Positions 33,691 to 41,449 of a stretch of DNA of 64,000 nt are shown in pieces; position 1 is the stretch's first letter, and every line of letters begins with the position of its first letter. The notes under the pieces were generated by a model. It ran no database searches and was not told the DNA's origin. It worked only from the letters and a program-made list of their open reading frames with translations. The DNA lies in the NCBI RefSeq assembly GCF_014199935.1, contig NZ_JACHOP010000003.1:62001-126000 (forward strand), written 5' to 3'. This stretch comes from Methylorubrum rhodinum. GTDB lineage: Bacteria > Pseudomonadota > Alphaproteobacteria > Rhizobiales > Beijerinckiaceae. The translations under genes and the position numbers were made by a program.

Positions 33691-33897
33691 TTACCGATGG
33701 CGCTTGCGGTGCCGGAGCGCGGCCTTGCCGCGCCGGCCTCCGGGCGCCGTGACGCGGGGCTGGCCGGCCGGCGGCGTCAGGCTCTGGGCCGCTGCGCCGT
33801 TCGCTGTGGCGACGAGGCCGCCCGCCGACAAGCCGGCCACGGCGAGCCAGGCTGCGAGGACGACGCCGAGCCCGAGCCCGGCCTTGAGACAACGCAT
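33691..33897 (-). CDS. Small secreted protein of the APAG-TAPGG family (member 2)
   Basis: A 68-residue protein starting at ATG 33897 with AAGGA upstream. It has a long signal/anchor (CLKAGLGLGVVLAAWLAVAGL) with cleavage near AAA-QS. The mature peptide is only about 30 residues: LTPPAGQPRVTAPGG, then a basic tail RRGKAALRHRKRHR. The tail replaces the ANERR/GNVQR segment of its relatives. It follows member 1 in tandem (41 bases upstream on the same strand), so it arose by local duplication or they share expression. Function unknown. Confidence 0.6.
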   Translation of the reverse strand: MRCLKAGLGLGVVLAAWLAVAGLSAGGLVATANGAAAQSLTPPAGQPRVTAPGGRRGKAALRHRKRHR

Positions 33898-34012
33898 GGC
33901 GGTCGTATCCTTGAGGGCGGCAGCCCTGTTCAACGTCCGGGCGCAGCAAAGGTTGTGCCGGGCCTTCCCTTCGGGACCATGCATCCACGGCAGCCGGTCG
34001 CGTGGCTCAGAC

Positions 34013-34897
34013 TCAGCTCCCGCGATAGGTCTGATAGCTCCACGGGGTCGCCACGAGCGGCACGTGGTAATGCCCCTCCGGGTCGGCGACGCCGAAGCGG
34101 ATCGGGACGATGTCGAGGAAGGGCGGTTCGGGCAGGTCGAGCCCGAGGCGGCGGAAATGGTCGCCGAGGCCGAAGCGCAGCTCGTAGGCCGCGATCGGCA
34201 CCGGCCGACCGCCGATCAGCGGCGCGTCGGTGCGCCCGTCCGCATTGGTTACCGCGCGGGCGACGAGCGCCGCCTCGGTGGGCGAGACGATCTCGAACAG
34301 CTCCAGCGCCACCCCCGCCGCCGGCCGGCCGCGCACGGTGTCGAGCACGTGCGTCGAGATGCGGCCGGTCGTGCGCAGCGGCCCCTCCCCGGAGACGAGG
34401 GCGTTCAGGCGGATCGCAGCGATGCGCATCACTTCCGTCTCGGCGGTCTGCCGCTCGATCTCCGGGCTCGAAGCAAGCCGGGCCTCGAAGGTCGCCAGCA
34501 GCGCGGCGCGCCCGTGCCGCTTGACGCAGGCGATGAAGGGGATGCCGAATTTTTCGCGGTAGGCGGCGTTCAGCGCCTCGAAGCGGGCCACCTCGTTCTC
34601 CGACAGCCGGTCGAGGCCCGCCGCCGCCTGCTCGGCGATCGAGTCCGGGGCGATGGTGCCGGCGCGGGCCGCGCGTCCGGCGAGTTCGGGATGGCCGGTC
34701 AGCAGCGCGAGCCGCCGGGCGTCGTCCGCGGTCTCGACGGTCGCGCGCATCGCGCAGAACAGCGCCTCGACCGTCGCGAACGGCCGGGCCCCTGCTGCGC
34801 CCTCCGCGACCCAGGGCGCGTGTTCGAACACCGCTCCGAGAGCGGCGACGAAATCCGGCAGCGAGGCCGCGTTCAGGGCGGAGAGGGTCAGGGTCAT
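34013..34897 (-). CDS. uraD-uraH: Bifunctional OHCU decarboxylase / 5-hydroxyisourate hydrolase (UraD-UraH fusion)
   Basis: A 294-residue fusion. Residues 1-165 are the OHCU decarboxylase: SLPDFVAALGAVFEHAPWVAE, the catalytic-His motif LLTGHPELAGR, and SIAEQAAAGLDRLS with NAAYREKFGIPFIACVKRH. Residues about 180-294 are the transthyretin-like 5-hydroxyisourate hydrolase, ISTHVLDTVRGRPAAG through to the C-terminal YRGS. Together they turn 5-hydroxyisourate, the product of urate oxidase, into S-allantoin. The order along the chain is reversed relative to reaction order. ATG 34897 has GAGGCGA upstream. It is divergent from urate permease and urate oxidase. Confidence 0.93.
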   Translation of the reverse strand: MTLTLSALNAASLPDFVAALGAVFEHAPWVAEGAAGARPFATVEALFCAMRATVETADDARRLALLTGHPELAGRAARAGTIAPDSIAEQAAAGLDRLSENEVARFEALNAAYREKFGIPFIACVKRHGRAALLATFEARLASSPEIERQTAETEVMRIAAIRLNALVSGEGPLRTTGRISTHVLDTVRGRPAAGVALELFEIVSPTEAALVARAVTNADGRTDAPLIGGRPVPIAAYELRFGLGDHFRRLGLDLPEPPFLDIVPIRFGVADPEGHYHVPLVATPWSYQTYRGS

Positions 34898-34933
34898 CGC
34901 GGTCGCCTCGAAGCGTGCGGGCTGGCGGCTCTG

Positions 34934-34987
34934 AGAGCCTCGTTCCGAAGGGTGGTTTCCGGCTTTCGGAAGAGGACGATGCCCTAG
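34934..34987 (+). repeat. Dispersed hairpin repeat, copy 5 (diverged)
   Basis: AGAGCCTCGTTCCGAAGGG, then CCGGCTTTCGGAAGAGGACGATGCCCTAG. It is more diverged than the other copies and, unusually, lies in a divergent promoter region, between the uraD-uraH start and its sigma-54-like site. Confidence 0.7.
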
Positions 34988-35003
34988 CAGGCACCGGGCC
35001 ATC
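34988..35003 (-). promoter_or_regulatory. Sigma-54-like promoter for uraD-uraH
   Basis: On the minus strand TGGCCCGGTGCCTGCT has GG and GC ten bases apart (35002-35001 and 34990-34989). It would place transcription start about 80 bases before the start codon, reading through the repeat copy at 34934-34987. Confidence 0.5.
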
Positions 35004-35031
35004 GGGAGAGGCCGGCCTCACGGACAAGCTG

Positions 35032-35046
35032 GCACATGCCTTGCCC
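35032..35046 (+). promoter_or_regulatory. Sigma-54 promoter for urate permease and urate oxidase
   Basis: TGGCACATGCCTTGC matches the consensus well, with GG (35033-35034) and GC (35045-35046) ten bases apart. It lies 39 bases before the permease start codon. Confidence 0.75.
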
Positions 35047-35085
35047 TGAGGATTGCGACCGAGCGGGCACGGAAAGGATACGTGC

Positions 35086-36480
35086 ATGGGCGAGCGTGCA
35101 GCGACGACGGCGTCTCCTTCCGCGGCCGTGCCCGAGGAGCCGGTCGCGACCGCCCCCGTCCCCCCGACCGTGCTGGGCCTGCTCGGCCTCCAGCACGTGC
35201 TGGTGATGTATGCGGGCGCGGTCGCGGTGCCGCTCATCGTCGGGCGGGCGCTCAAGCTGTCGCCGGAGGACATCGCGATCCTGGTGAGTGCCGACCTGTT
35301 CGCCTGCGGCATCGCCACCCTGATCCAGAGCTGGGGCCTGCCGGGCATCGGCATCCGCATGCCGGTGATGATGGGCGTCACCTTCGCCTCGGTGACGCCG
35401 ATGATCGCCATGGGGGCCAACCCGGAGCTCGGGCTCGCGACGATCTACGGCTCGGTGATCGCGGCCGGCCTGTTCGGCCTCCTCGTCGCGCCGATGATCG
35501 GGCGGCTGCTGCCGCTGTTCCCGCCGGTCGTCACCGGCACGATCATCCTGGTGATCGGCATCTCGCTGATGAAGGTCGGGGTGAACTGGGCCGCGGGCGG
35601 CGTCGGCAACCCGAATTACGGCGCGCCGCTCTATCTCGGCATCAGCGCCTTCGTGCTCGTGACGATCCTCGCGATCACCCGCTACGCCACCGGCTTCGTC
35701 AACTCGGCCTCCGTCCTCATCGGCATCGTCGTCGGCATGCTGGTGGCGGCCGCGTTCGGCCTCGTCGATCTGGCCAAGGTCGGCGCGGCGCCCTGGTTCG
35801 ACGTGATCCGGCCGTTCCACTTCGGCTGGCCGCGCTTCGATCTCGTCTCGGCGATCACGCTGTGCATCGTGATGATCGTGGTCATGATCGAGTCGACCGG
35901 CATGTTCCTGGCGCTCGCCGAGATCACCGCTGACCCCGTCGACGAGAAGCGGCTGACGAAGGGCCTGCGCGCCGACGGTCTCGGCACGCTGGTCGGCGGC
36001 ATCTTCAACACGTTTCCCTACACCTCGTTCTCGCAGAACATCGGCCTCGTCGGCGTCACCGGCGTGCGCTCGCGGATGGTCACGGTGGTCGGCGGCTGCA
36101 TCATGCTGGGGCTCGGCCTGATCCCGAAGCTCGCCGCACTCGTCGAGGCGGTGCCGCCCTGCGTGCTCGGCGGCGCCGGGCTCGTGATGTTCGGCATGGT
36201 CGGCGCGACCGGCGCACGCATCCTCGGCGCGGTCGATTTCGCGGGCAACCGCAACAACCTGTTCATCGTCGCGGTCTCGGTCGGCTTCGGCATGATCCCG
36301 CTCGTCGCGCCGGCCTTCTTCAAGCAGATGCCGCACGCGCTCCACCCGCTGCTCGAGTCCGGCATCCTGCTGACCGCCATCGTCGCGGTGCTCCTGAACC
36401 TGTTCTTCAACGGGCTCGGCAGCACGGCGGAGGCACGGGACGCGGCGGTGCGGCAGGCCAAGACCGCCGAGGCGCACTGA
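35086..36480 (+). CDS. NCS2/NAT-family urate/xanthine permease
   Basis: A 464-residue inner-membrane protein with about 14 hydrophobic segments. It has the NAT hallmarks: LQHVLVMYAG in TM1 (QH motif), ESTGMFLAL in TM8, and the signature SQNIGLVGVTGV. Co-location with urate oxidase makes urate the likely substrate; xanthine is possible. ATG 35086 has AAGGA seven bases upstream. Urate oxidase follows after 25 bases in the same operon, and the operon has a sigma-54-type promoter. Confidence 0.92.
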   Translation: MGERAATTASPSAAVPEEPVATAPVPPTVLGLLGLQHVLVMYAGAVAVPLIVGRALKLSPEDIAILVSADLFACGIATLIQSWGLPGIGIRMPVMMGVTFASVTPMIAMGANPELGLATIYGSVIAAGLFGLLVAPMIGRLLPLFPPVVTGTIILVIGISLMKVGVNWAAGGVGNPNYGAPLYLGISAFVLVTILAITRYATGFVNSASVLIGIVVGMLVAAAFGLVDLAKVGAAPWFDVIRPFHFGWPRFDLVSAITLCIVMIVVMIESTGMFLALAEITADPVDEKRLTKGLRADGLGTLVGGIFNTFPYTSFSQNIGLVGVTGVRSRMVTVVGGCIMLGLGLIPKLAALVEAVPPCVLGGAGLVMFGMVGATGARILGAVDFAGNRNNLFIVAVSVGFGMIPLVAPAFFKQMPHALHPLLESGILLTAIVAVLLNLFFNGLGSTAEARDAAVRQAKTAEAH

Positions 36481-36505
36481 AGCGGGAGCCATCCAGGAGA
36501 CGAGA

Positions 36506-37345
36506 ATGCCGCTGACCGCCTCGAGATACGGCAAGGGCCGCGTGCGGGTGATGCGCCTCACCCGCGAGGGCGACCACCACACCCCGCGCGAGCTGAACCT
36601 CACGGTGCTGATGAAGGGCGCCTTCGATGCGGCCTGGACGTCCGGCGACAACCGGGCCTGCGTGGCCACCGACAGCGTCAAGAACATCTGCAACGTGGTG
36701 GCGGCCAAAAACCTCTCGCTCGACAAGGAGGCGTTCGTCGAGGCGCTGGCGAAAACCTTCCTCGACACCTACCCGCAGATCGAGGAACTGCACGTGGACG
36801 CGACCGAGACGCGCTGGCTGCGCCATTCCGTCGACGGCGCGCCGCACGGGCACACCTTCACCCTCGACGGCAACGGCACCGGCTATGTCGGGCTCGTGGC
36901 GAGCCGTGCGGGCGCGGTGCTGCGATCGGGCCTGCGCGGCTTCACCTTCATGAAGACGACCCGGTCGGGCTGGGTCGATTTCGTCGATGATCAGTACCGC
37001 ACCCTGCCCGACACCACCGACCGCATCGCCGCGACCGCGATGGACGCGACCTGGACGTGGTCGGGCGTCCCGGCCGACTACGCGGCCGCCAACGCCCGGG
37101 TGCTCGACCGGCTGATCGCGGTGTTCGGCACCACCGTCTCGCTCGGCGTGCAGGACAGCATGTACCGGATGGGCGAGGCGGTGCTCGCCGCGATCCCCGA
37201 GATCGCCGAGATCGGCTTCGCGATGCCCAACAAGCACTACGTCCCGATCAACCTCGCCCCCTTCGGCCTGGAGAATTCCGGCACGGTGTTCCTGCCGACC
37301 GACGAGCCGCACGGGCAGATCGAGGCGACGATCGGACGGGGCTGA
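36506..37345 (+). CDS. uox: Urate oxidase (uricase)
   Basis: A 279-residue protein of normal bacterial uricase length. Key residues are visible: K10 and T55 of the catalytic dyad (RYGKGRVRV and CVATDSVKNI), the phenylalanine that stacks on urate (GLRGFTFMKTT), the arginine in QYRTLPDTTDR, Gln in VQDSMY and Asn in MPNKHYVPINL. It oxidises urate with O2 to 5-hydroxyisourate and H2O2, without cofactor. AGGAGA lies ahead of the ATG. Its product is handled by the divergent uraD-uraH fusion. There is no peroxisomal-type C-terminal signal, as expected in bacteria. Confidence 0.96.
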   Translation: MPLTASRYGKGRVRVMRLTREGDHHTPRELNLTVLMKGAFDAAWTSGDNRACVATDSVKNICNVVAAKNLSLDKEAFVEALAKTFLDTYPQIEELHVDATETRWLRHSVDGAPHGHTFTLDGNGTGYVGLVASRAGAVLRSGLRGFTFMKTTRSGWVDFVDDQYRTLPDTTDRIAATAMDATWTWSGVPADYAAANARVLDRLIAVFGTTVSLGVQDSMYRMGEAVLAAIPEIAEIGFAMPNKHYVPINLAPFGLENSGTVFLPTDEPHGQIEATIGRG

Positions 37346-37679
37346 TCCGGCCGGCGCGCCGGTCCTCCGGATCGCCTCGGCGGGCCGTTTCGGACAGGCC
37401 CGGCCGTGCGAAACGGCACGCCCCGCGGAAGAACCGTGCCAGGTTCGAGGCGTCGTCGAAAAATGGCGCACCTCTCCGGTAAATGACTGACGCAACAGCA
37501 TGATTTCCGACGCGGCCCGGTCGCGGCGGGGTGTCTCCGTCCGCCGCTGCACCCAGATTGTGCACGTATTCGCGGCACATGCTGTTGTCTTCGCAGGCAC
37601 AGGTGCTCAATTTTCGTGAACTCGGATGTCCGCTCACGCTCGTCTGCGGCTCCGTCCTCCGAGACTTGAGGATCGAGTC
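37346..37679. other. Intergenic region after urate oxidase
   Basis: About 334 bases without a convincing gene. A GC-rich near-palindrome (CCGGCCGGCGCGCCGG) lies about 20 bases past the urate oxidase stop. The right half (37480-37620) is lower in GC and likely holds the promoter for the small secreted protein at 37680. Confidence 0.35.
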
Positions 37680-37913
37680 ATGATCACGCGCATCGTTCTC
37701 GGCGCCGTCCTCGGCGCCACCCTCTCCACCGCCGCCCTCGCGCAGAGCTACAACGCGCCGGCCGGCATCCCCGCCGCAACCGCCGCGGGCGGCCTGACCG
37801 GCACCGCCGCCCCCGGCAACGTCCAGCGCTACGTGGAGCGCTACGGCGCCCCGGCCCCGGTCGACGAGCGCACGCTCACGACCGGCTCGGTGCGCGGCGA
37901 GCGCCTGCGCTGA
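37680..37913 (+). CDS. Small secreted protein of the APAG-TAPGG family (member 3)
   Basis: A 77-residue protein starting at ATG 37680 with GAGG nine bases upstream. It has a Sec signal (MITRIVLGAVLGATLSTAA, cleavage at ALA-QS). Directly after cleavage comes YNAPAGIPAATAAGGLTG, then TAAPGNVQRYVERYG, and a Thr/Arg tail with TTGSVRGERLR. It is nearly collinear with member 4 at 38147. No function is known; the conserved post-signal block suggests a binding or envelope-anchoring role. Confidence 0.75.
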   Translation: MITRIVLGAVLGATLSTAALAQSYNAPAGIPAATAAGGLTGTAAPGNVQRYVERYGAPAPVDERTLTTGSVRGERLR

Positions 37914-37941
37914 CCCGTCGCTTGCGCGACCGTCCATGACA

Positions 37942-37980
37942 GCGAAGGGCCGGCGCCCGTCACGGGCGCCGGCCCTTCGC
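37942..37980 (+). terminator. Strong hairpin terminator
   Basis: A perfect 18-base-pair stem (37942-37959 with 37963-37980, arm starting GCGAAGGGCCGG) closes on a 3-base loop TCA. It lies 28 bases past the stop of the small secreted protein gene. Confidence 0.8.
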
Positions 37981-38026
37981 ATGTTCCGACACCGCTTCAG
38001 CCTCGGTCCCGAGCAGGCTTCTTTTC

Positions 38027-38057
38027 AATAATATCGAACGTTTCGTTCGATATTATT
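38027..38057. promoter_or_regulatory. AT-rich perfect inverted repeat before member 4
   Basis: AATAATATCGAACG (38027-38040) and CGTTCGATATTATT (38044-38057) are exact reverse complements around TTT. The AT richness is unusual for this genome. It could be an operator or promoter-proximal hairpin for the gene at 38147. Confidence 0.5.
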
Positions 38058-38146
38058 CCGGTTTTCAGAAGAGTGGAGTGGGTCCATCTTCTCTCCATCG
38101 GATGACGGCCCCCGGCCGCATCGCCCCGAACCGGATGGAGTTTCCC

Positions 38147-38404
38147 ATGTCTCGTCTCGTGTCCCGCCTCGTCACCGCCTCCGCCCTCGCCCTCTCGCTG
38201 GTCGGCGGGCTGTCCTCCACCGCCTCCGCGCAGAGCTACAACGCCCCGGCCGGCATTCCCGCCGTCACCGCGCCCGGCGGCCTCGAAGGCACCGCCGCCG
38301 CCGGCAACCTGCAGCGCTACGAGCAGCGCCTGGGTCGCGCCACGGTCGGCCCGATCCGGATCGACCGCGTCGAGACCACGGGTTCGATCCGCCGCGCGCG
38401 CTGA
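38147..38404 (+). CDS. Small secreted protein of the APAG-TAPGG family (member 4)
   Basis: An 85-residue protein starting at ATG 38147 with GGAG seven bases upstream. It has a Sec signal (MSRLVSRLVTASALALSLVG, cleavage at ASA-QS). The family block YNAPAGIPAVTAPGGLEG follows, then TAAAGNLQRYEQRLG, and a tail ending ETTGSIRRAR. Members 3 and 4 share the AQSYNAPAGIP start, the GN-QRY segment and a TTGS-R ending, a clear tandem duplication. It is preceded by an AT-rich inverted repeat. Function unknown. Confidence 0.75.
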   Translation: MSRLVSRLVTASALALSLVGGLSSTASAQSYNAPAGIPAVTAPGGLEGTAAAGNLQRYEQRLGRATVGPIRIDRVETTGSIRRAR

Positions 38405-38554
38405 GCGCCGTCCCGGAGCGCATGTTCGCCGGATCGAAGGCCGGTCCCGCCGCCGCGGGGCCGGCCTCGTCGCGTGAAGCGCCCGGACGGCTCCGCCCTT
38501 GCTTGTCGATCGACCGCGCTTGCGCCCCGCGGCGCCCCGTTCGAGGAAATCGGC

Positions 38555-39478
38555 ATGCAGGGCCCCGGGACACCGACGCTCGACCAGCTTCGCGTCTTCC
38601 TGACGGTCGTCGAGGCCGGCAGCTTCGCCGGGGCCGGGCGTCGGCTGAACCGCGCCACCTCCGTCGTCAGCTACACCATCGCCAACCTCGAAGCGCAGCT
38701 CGGCCTGCCGCTGTTCGACCGCGAGACGACCCGCAAGCCCCAGCTCACCGAGGCCGGGCGCGCGGTCCTGGCCGAGGCGCGCACCGTGGCCCACGGCATC
38801 GACGCGCTGCGCGCCAAAGTCGGCGGGATGCTCGGCGGCCTGGAGGCCGAGGTCGGGCTCGCGGCGAGCGTCCTGATGCCCGGCGCCCGGCTCATCGACG
38901 CGCTGACCGCCTTTCAGGTGGCGTTTCCGACCGTGGGCCTGCGGCTCAACGTCGAGGCGCTGGGGGCGGTCCAGCAGCTCGTCGTCGGCGGGACGGCGGA
39001 GATCGGCATCACCGTCGAGCTCTGGAACCGGGCGAGCGACCCGCTGGAGACGATCGCCGTCGGCGAGGTCGAGATGCTGCCCGTGGCGGCGCCCGCGCAT
39101 CCGCTGGCCTTGGCCGGGACCGCCCCGCCGGGACTCGCCCGCGAGCATGTCCAGCTCGTCATCGCCGACCGCTCGCCGCTGACGCAGGGCCAGGAGTTCG
39201 GCGTCGTCGCGACCCGCACGTGGCGGCTGTCGGACCTCAGCGCCAAGCACACGCTGCTGCTCGCCGGGATCGGCTGGGGCAGCATGCCGGCCCACATGGT
39301 GGAGACCGATCTCGCCGCCGGCCGGCTCGTCGAGCTGCGCATCCCGGAGGCCAAGCGCCGCCGGCTGCCGCTGACCGTGATCTACCGCACCGACCGGCCG
39401 CCGGGCCCGGCCGGGCGATGGCTGATCCGCCGCTTCGCCGAGCAGGCCGAGGGCGAGGCCGCGGCGCGCACGGGCTGA
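38555..39478 (+). CDS. LysR-family transcriptional regulator
   Basis: A 307-residue LysR protein. The N-terminal winged helix spans residues about 8-65 (LDQLRVFLTVVEAGSFAGAGRRLNRATSVVSYTIANLEAQLG). The C-terminal periplasmic-binding-like effector domain follows (EVGLAASVLMPGARLIDAL, LVVGGTAEIGITVELWN). ATG 38555 is chosen because GGAA lies seven bases upstream and the HTH starts directly after; the frame is open further 5'. Its stop lies eight bases from the convergent adenine deaminase stop. The target is unknown; adjacent purine genes or the small secreted proteins are possibilities. Confidence 0.9.
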   Translation: MQGPGTPTLDQLRVFLTVVEAGSFAGAGRRLNRATSVVSYTIANLEAQLGLPLFDRETTRKPQLTEAGRAVLAEARTVAHGIDALRAKVGGMLGGLEAEVGLAASVLMPGARLIDALTAFQVAFPTVGLRLNVEALGAVQQLVVGGTAEIGITVELWNRASDPLETIAVGEVEMLPVAAPAHPLALAGTAPPGLAREHVQLVIADRSPLTQGQEFGVVATRTWRLSDLSAKHTLLLAGIGWGSMPAHMVETDLAAGRLVELRIPEAKRRRLPLTVIYRTDRPPGPAGRWLIRRFAEQAEGEAAARTG

Positions 39479-39486
39479 AACCCGCC

Positions 39487-41295
39487 CTACGCCGCCTCGA
39501 ACAGCGGCACCTGCCGCATCTCCGGCACCAGCACGAGACCCTTGTCGGTGATGCGGATCTGCGGGATGACCGAGAGCGGGATCAGGTTGAAACCCATATA
39601 GGGGATCGCGCAGCCGGCCTCCGCCCAGGCCGCCTTGAGCCCCCGCATCGCCTCGGCGACCACGCCCACCCGCTCGTCCGAGAGCAGCCCGGCGACGGGC
39701 AGCTTCACCATCGCGACGACGGTTCCGTCCTCCACCACGCAGACGCCGCCCTGCGCCTCGGCGAGCGCCGCGACGGCCACCCGCATGTCGGCCTCGTTCA
39801 GCCCCGCGACGATCAGGTTGTGCGAATCGTGGCCGACGCTGCTCGCCACCGCCCCGCGCCGGAGGCCGAAGGCGGAGAGCAGCCCGTGCGCCACCCCGCC
39901 GCCGCGCCCGTGCCGCTCGACCACCGCGACGTGGCAGAGATCGTGTGCGGACAGCGTCGCGGCCCAGTCCGGTCCGGAACGAAGCGCGACGCGCTCGTGG
40001 ACCAGCTCGATGCCGGGCAAGGTCGTGCGGATCGCGTTGACCGTGCACGGGCTTGTGGGCAGCGGCGGCACCAGGGCGGGCAGCGGATCGGGCAGGCGCA
40101 CGGTCGCGTAGGCCGGCGCCGGATAGCGGTAGGGCCGCGCCAGGGCCGCCTCCAGCCGCGGCGTGGGCTTGCGGTCCTCGACGACGAGTTCGCCGCCGTA
40201 CCACGTCGCCTGCGGGACGAGGTCGTCGTCGAGCAGCACGAGGTCGGCCCGGCGCCCGCCGCCGAGGCCGCCGATCTCGCCGTCGAGGCCGTAGCGGGTG
40301 GCCGGGTGCAGCGAGCCCATCGCCCACGCCGCCGGTTTCGGGATGCCCATCCGCAAAGCCTCGCGCACCACCCAGTCGAGACCGAAGGCCAGGAGGTCGT
40401 CGGCGTCGCGGTCGTCGGTGCAGGCGCAGACGCGCTTCCAGGCGGCGCCGTAATCGGTGATCGTGCCGATGGCCGCGGGCAGCGAGTGCCAGGGCGTGGT
40501 CGGCGGGCCGCCGCGCAGGAAGATCCAGAGGCCGGCCTCCAAGAGGTCGTCGGCGATGTCGCGGTCGATCGCCTCGTGGGTGTCGGTGACGCCGCTCGCC
40601 GCGTAAGCGGCCACGAAACCGCGCCCGTAGATGTGGCCCGAGACCGGGCGCCCGCGCTCCAGGGCGGCGGCGATGATGGCGTGCGCGCGGGGATCGCCCT
40701 CGGCCACCGCGACGAAATCCATCTTCTCGCCGAGCCCGAGCGCCTCGGGCCAGGCATCGAACAGGGCCGCGATTTTTTCCGGCGTCAGGTCGCCGCCCGC
40801 GGTCTCGATCGTGGGGCTCGTCGCCGGCACGGTGCTCGGCACGGTGAGGTAGATGTTGAGCGGGGCCTCGCGCGCATCCTCCAGCATCCATGCGACGCCG
40901 TCGCGGTCGAGCACGTTGCCGATCTCGTGGCTGTCGCAGACGATCGTCGTGGTGCCGTTGATCAGCGCCGCTTCCGCATAGGCGCAGGCCGTCACCATGC
41001 TGCTCTCGATATGCAGGTGCGGATCGACCAGCCCCGGCGCGATCAGCCCGCCCGCCACGTCGCGGACGGGCGCGGCGCCCCTGTAGGAGCCCGCGGGCAG
41101 CACCGCCGCGATGCGCCCGCCCGCGATGCGGATCTCGCGCTCGGTCAGGATGCGCTCGGAATAGGTCGAGAGCACCCGCGCCCCGGTCAGCACGAGGTCG
41201 GGTTCCGCGCGGCCCGCGGCCACGGCGGCGAGGCGGCGGGTCATGCGGGCCAGCGGCTCGACGGAGAAGCGGTTCAGCGGCGTCGCGTCGGTCAT
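39487..41295 (-). CDS. ade: Adenine deaminase (COG1001 type)
   Basis: A 602-residue amidohydrolase-superfamily enzyme. Residues about 30-95 form the beta-sandwich, then the metal motif [15 protein letters not shown]. Further family motifs are [33 protein letters not shown] and, in the C-terminal domain, [14 protein letters not shown]. Ade converts adenine to hypoxanthine and ammonia, feeding the molybdenum hydroxylase at 45655-49235. ATG 41295 has GAGGGG upstream, and a sigma-54-type promoter lies 30-45 bases upstream on the minus strand. Length is normal for the family. Confidence 0.94.
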   Translation of the reverse strand: MTDATPLNRFSVEPLARMTRRLAAVAAGRAEPDLVLTGARVLSTYSERILTEREIRIAGGRIAAVLPAGSYRGAAPVRDVAGGLIAPGLVDPHLHIESSMVTACAYAEAALINGTTTIVCDSHEIGNVLDRDGVAWMLEDAREAPLNIYLTVPSTVPATSPTIETAGGDLTPEKIAALFDAWPEALGLGEKMDFVAVAEGDPRAHAIIAAALERGRPVSGHIYGRGFVAAYAASGVTDTHEAIDRDIADDLLEAGLWIFLRGGPPTTPWHSLPAAIGTITDYGAAWKRVCACTDDRDADDLLAFGLDWVVREALRMGIPKPAAWAMGSLHPATRYGLDGEIGGLGGGRRADLVLLDDDLVPQATWYGGELVVEDRKPTPRLEAALARPYRYPAPAYATVRLPDPLPALVPPLPTSPCTVNAIRTTLPGIELVHERVALRSGPDWAATLSAHDLCHVAVVERHGRGGGVAHGLLSAFGLRRGAVASSVGHDSHNLIVAGLNEADMRVAVAALAEAQGGVCVVEDGTVVAMVKLPVAGLLSDERVGVVAEAMRGLKAAWAEAGCAIPYMGFNLIPLSVIPQIRITDKGLVLVPEMRQVPLFEAA

Positions 41296-41325
41296 CGGGT
41301 GCCCCTCGGTCCTCGGCAGGTTCGG

Positions 41326-41340
41326 GCATGCATCGTGCCA
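41326..41340 (-). promoter_or_regulatory. Sigma-54 promoter for adenine deaminase
   Basis: On the minus strand TGGCACGATGCATGC has a perfect TGGCACG -24 half, and GG and GC are ten bases apart (41339-41338 and 41327-41326). It lies 31 bases before the ade start codon. Confidence 0.65.
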
Positions 41341-41449
41341 TGCGTCGCACGGACGCGGCAGGGCGCGCCGCCGCTCACGGCGGCGTGAGGCTTGGCCGTG
41401 CCCTTGCATGCCGCCCGCCCGCCTCCTCGGTCGGGAAACGAGACGAACC

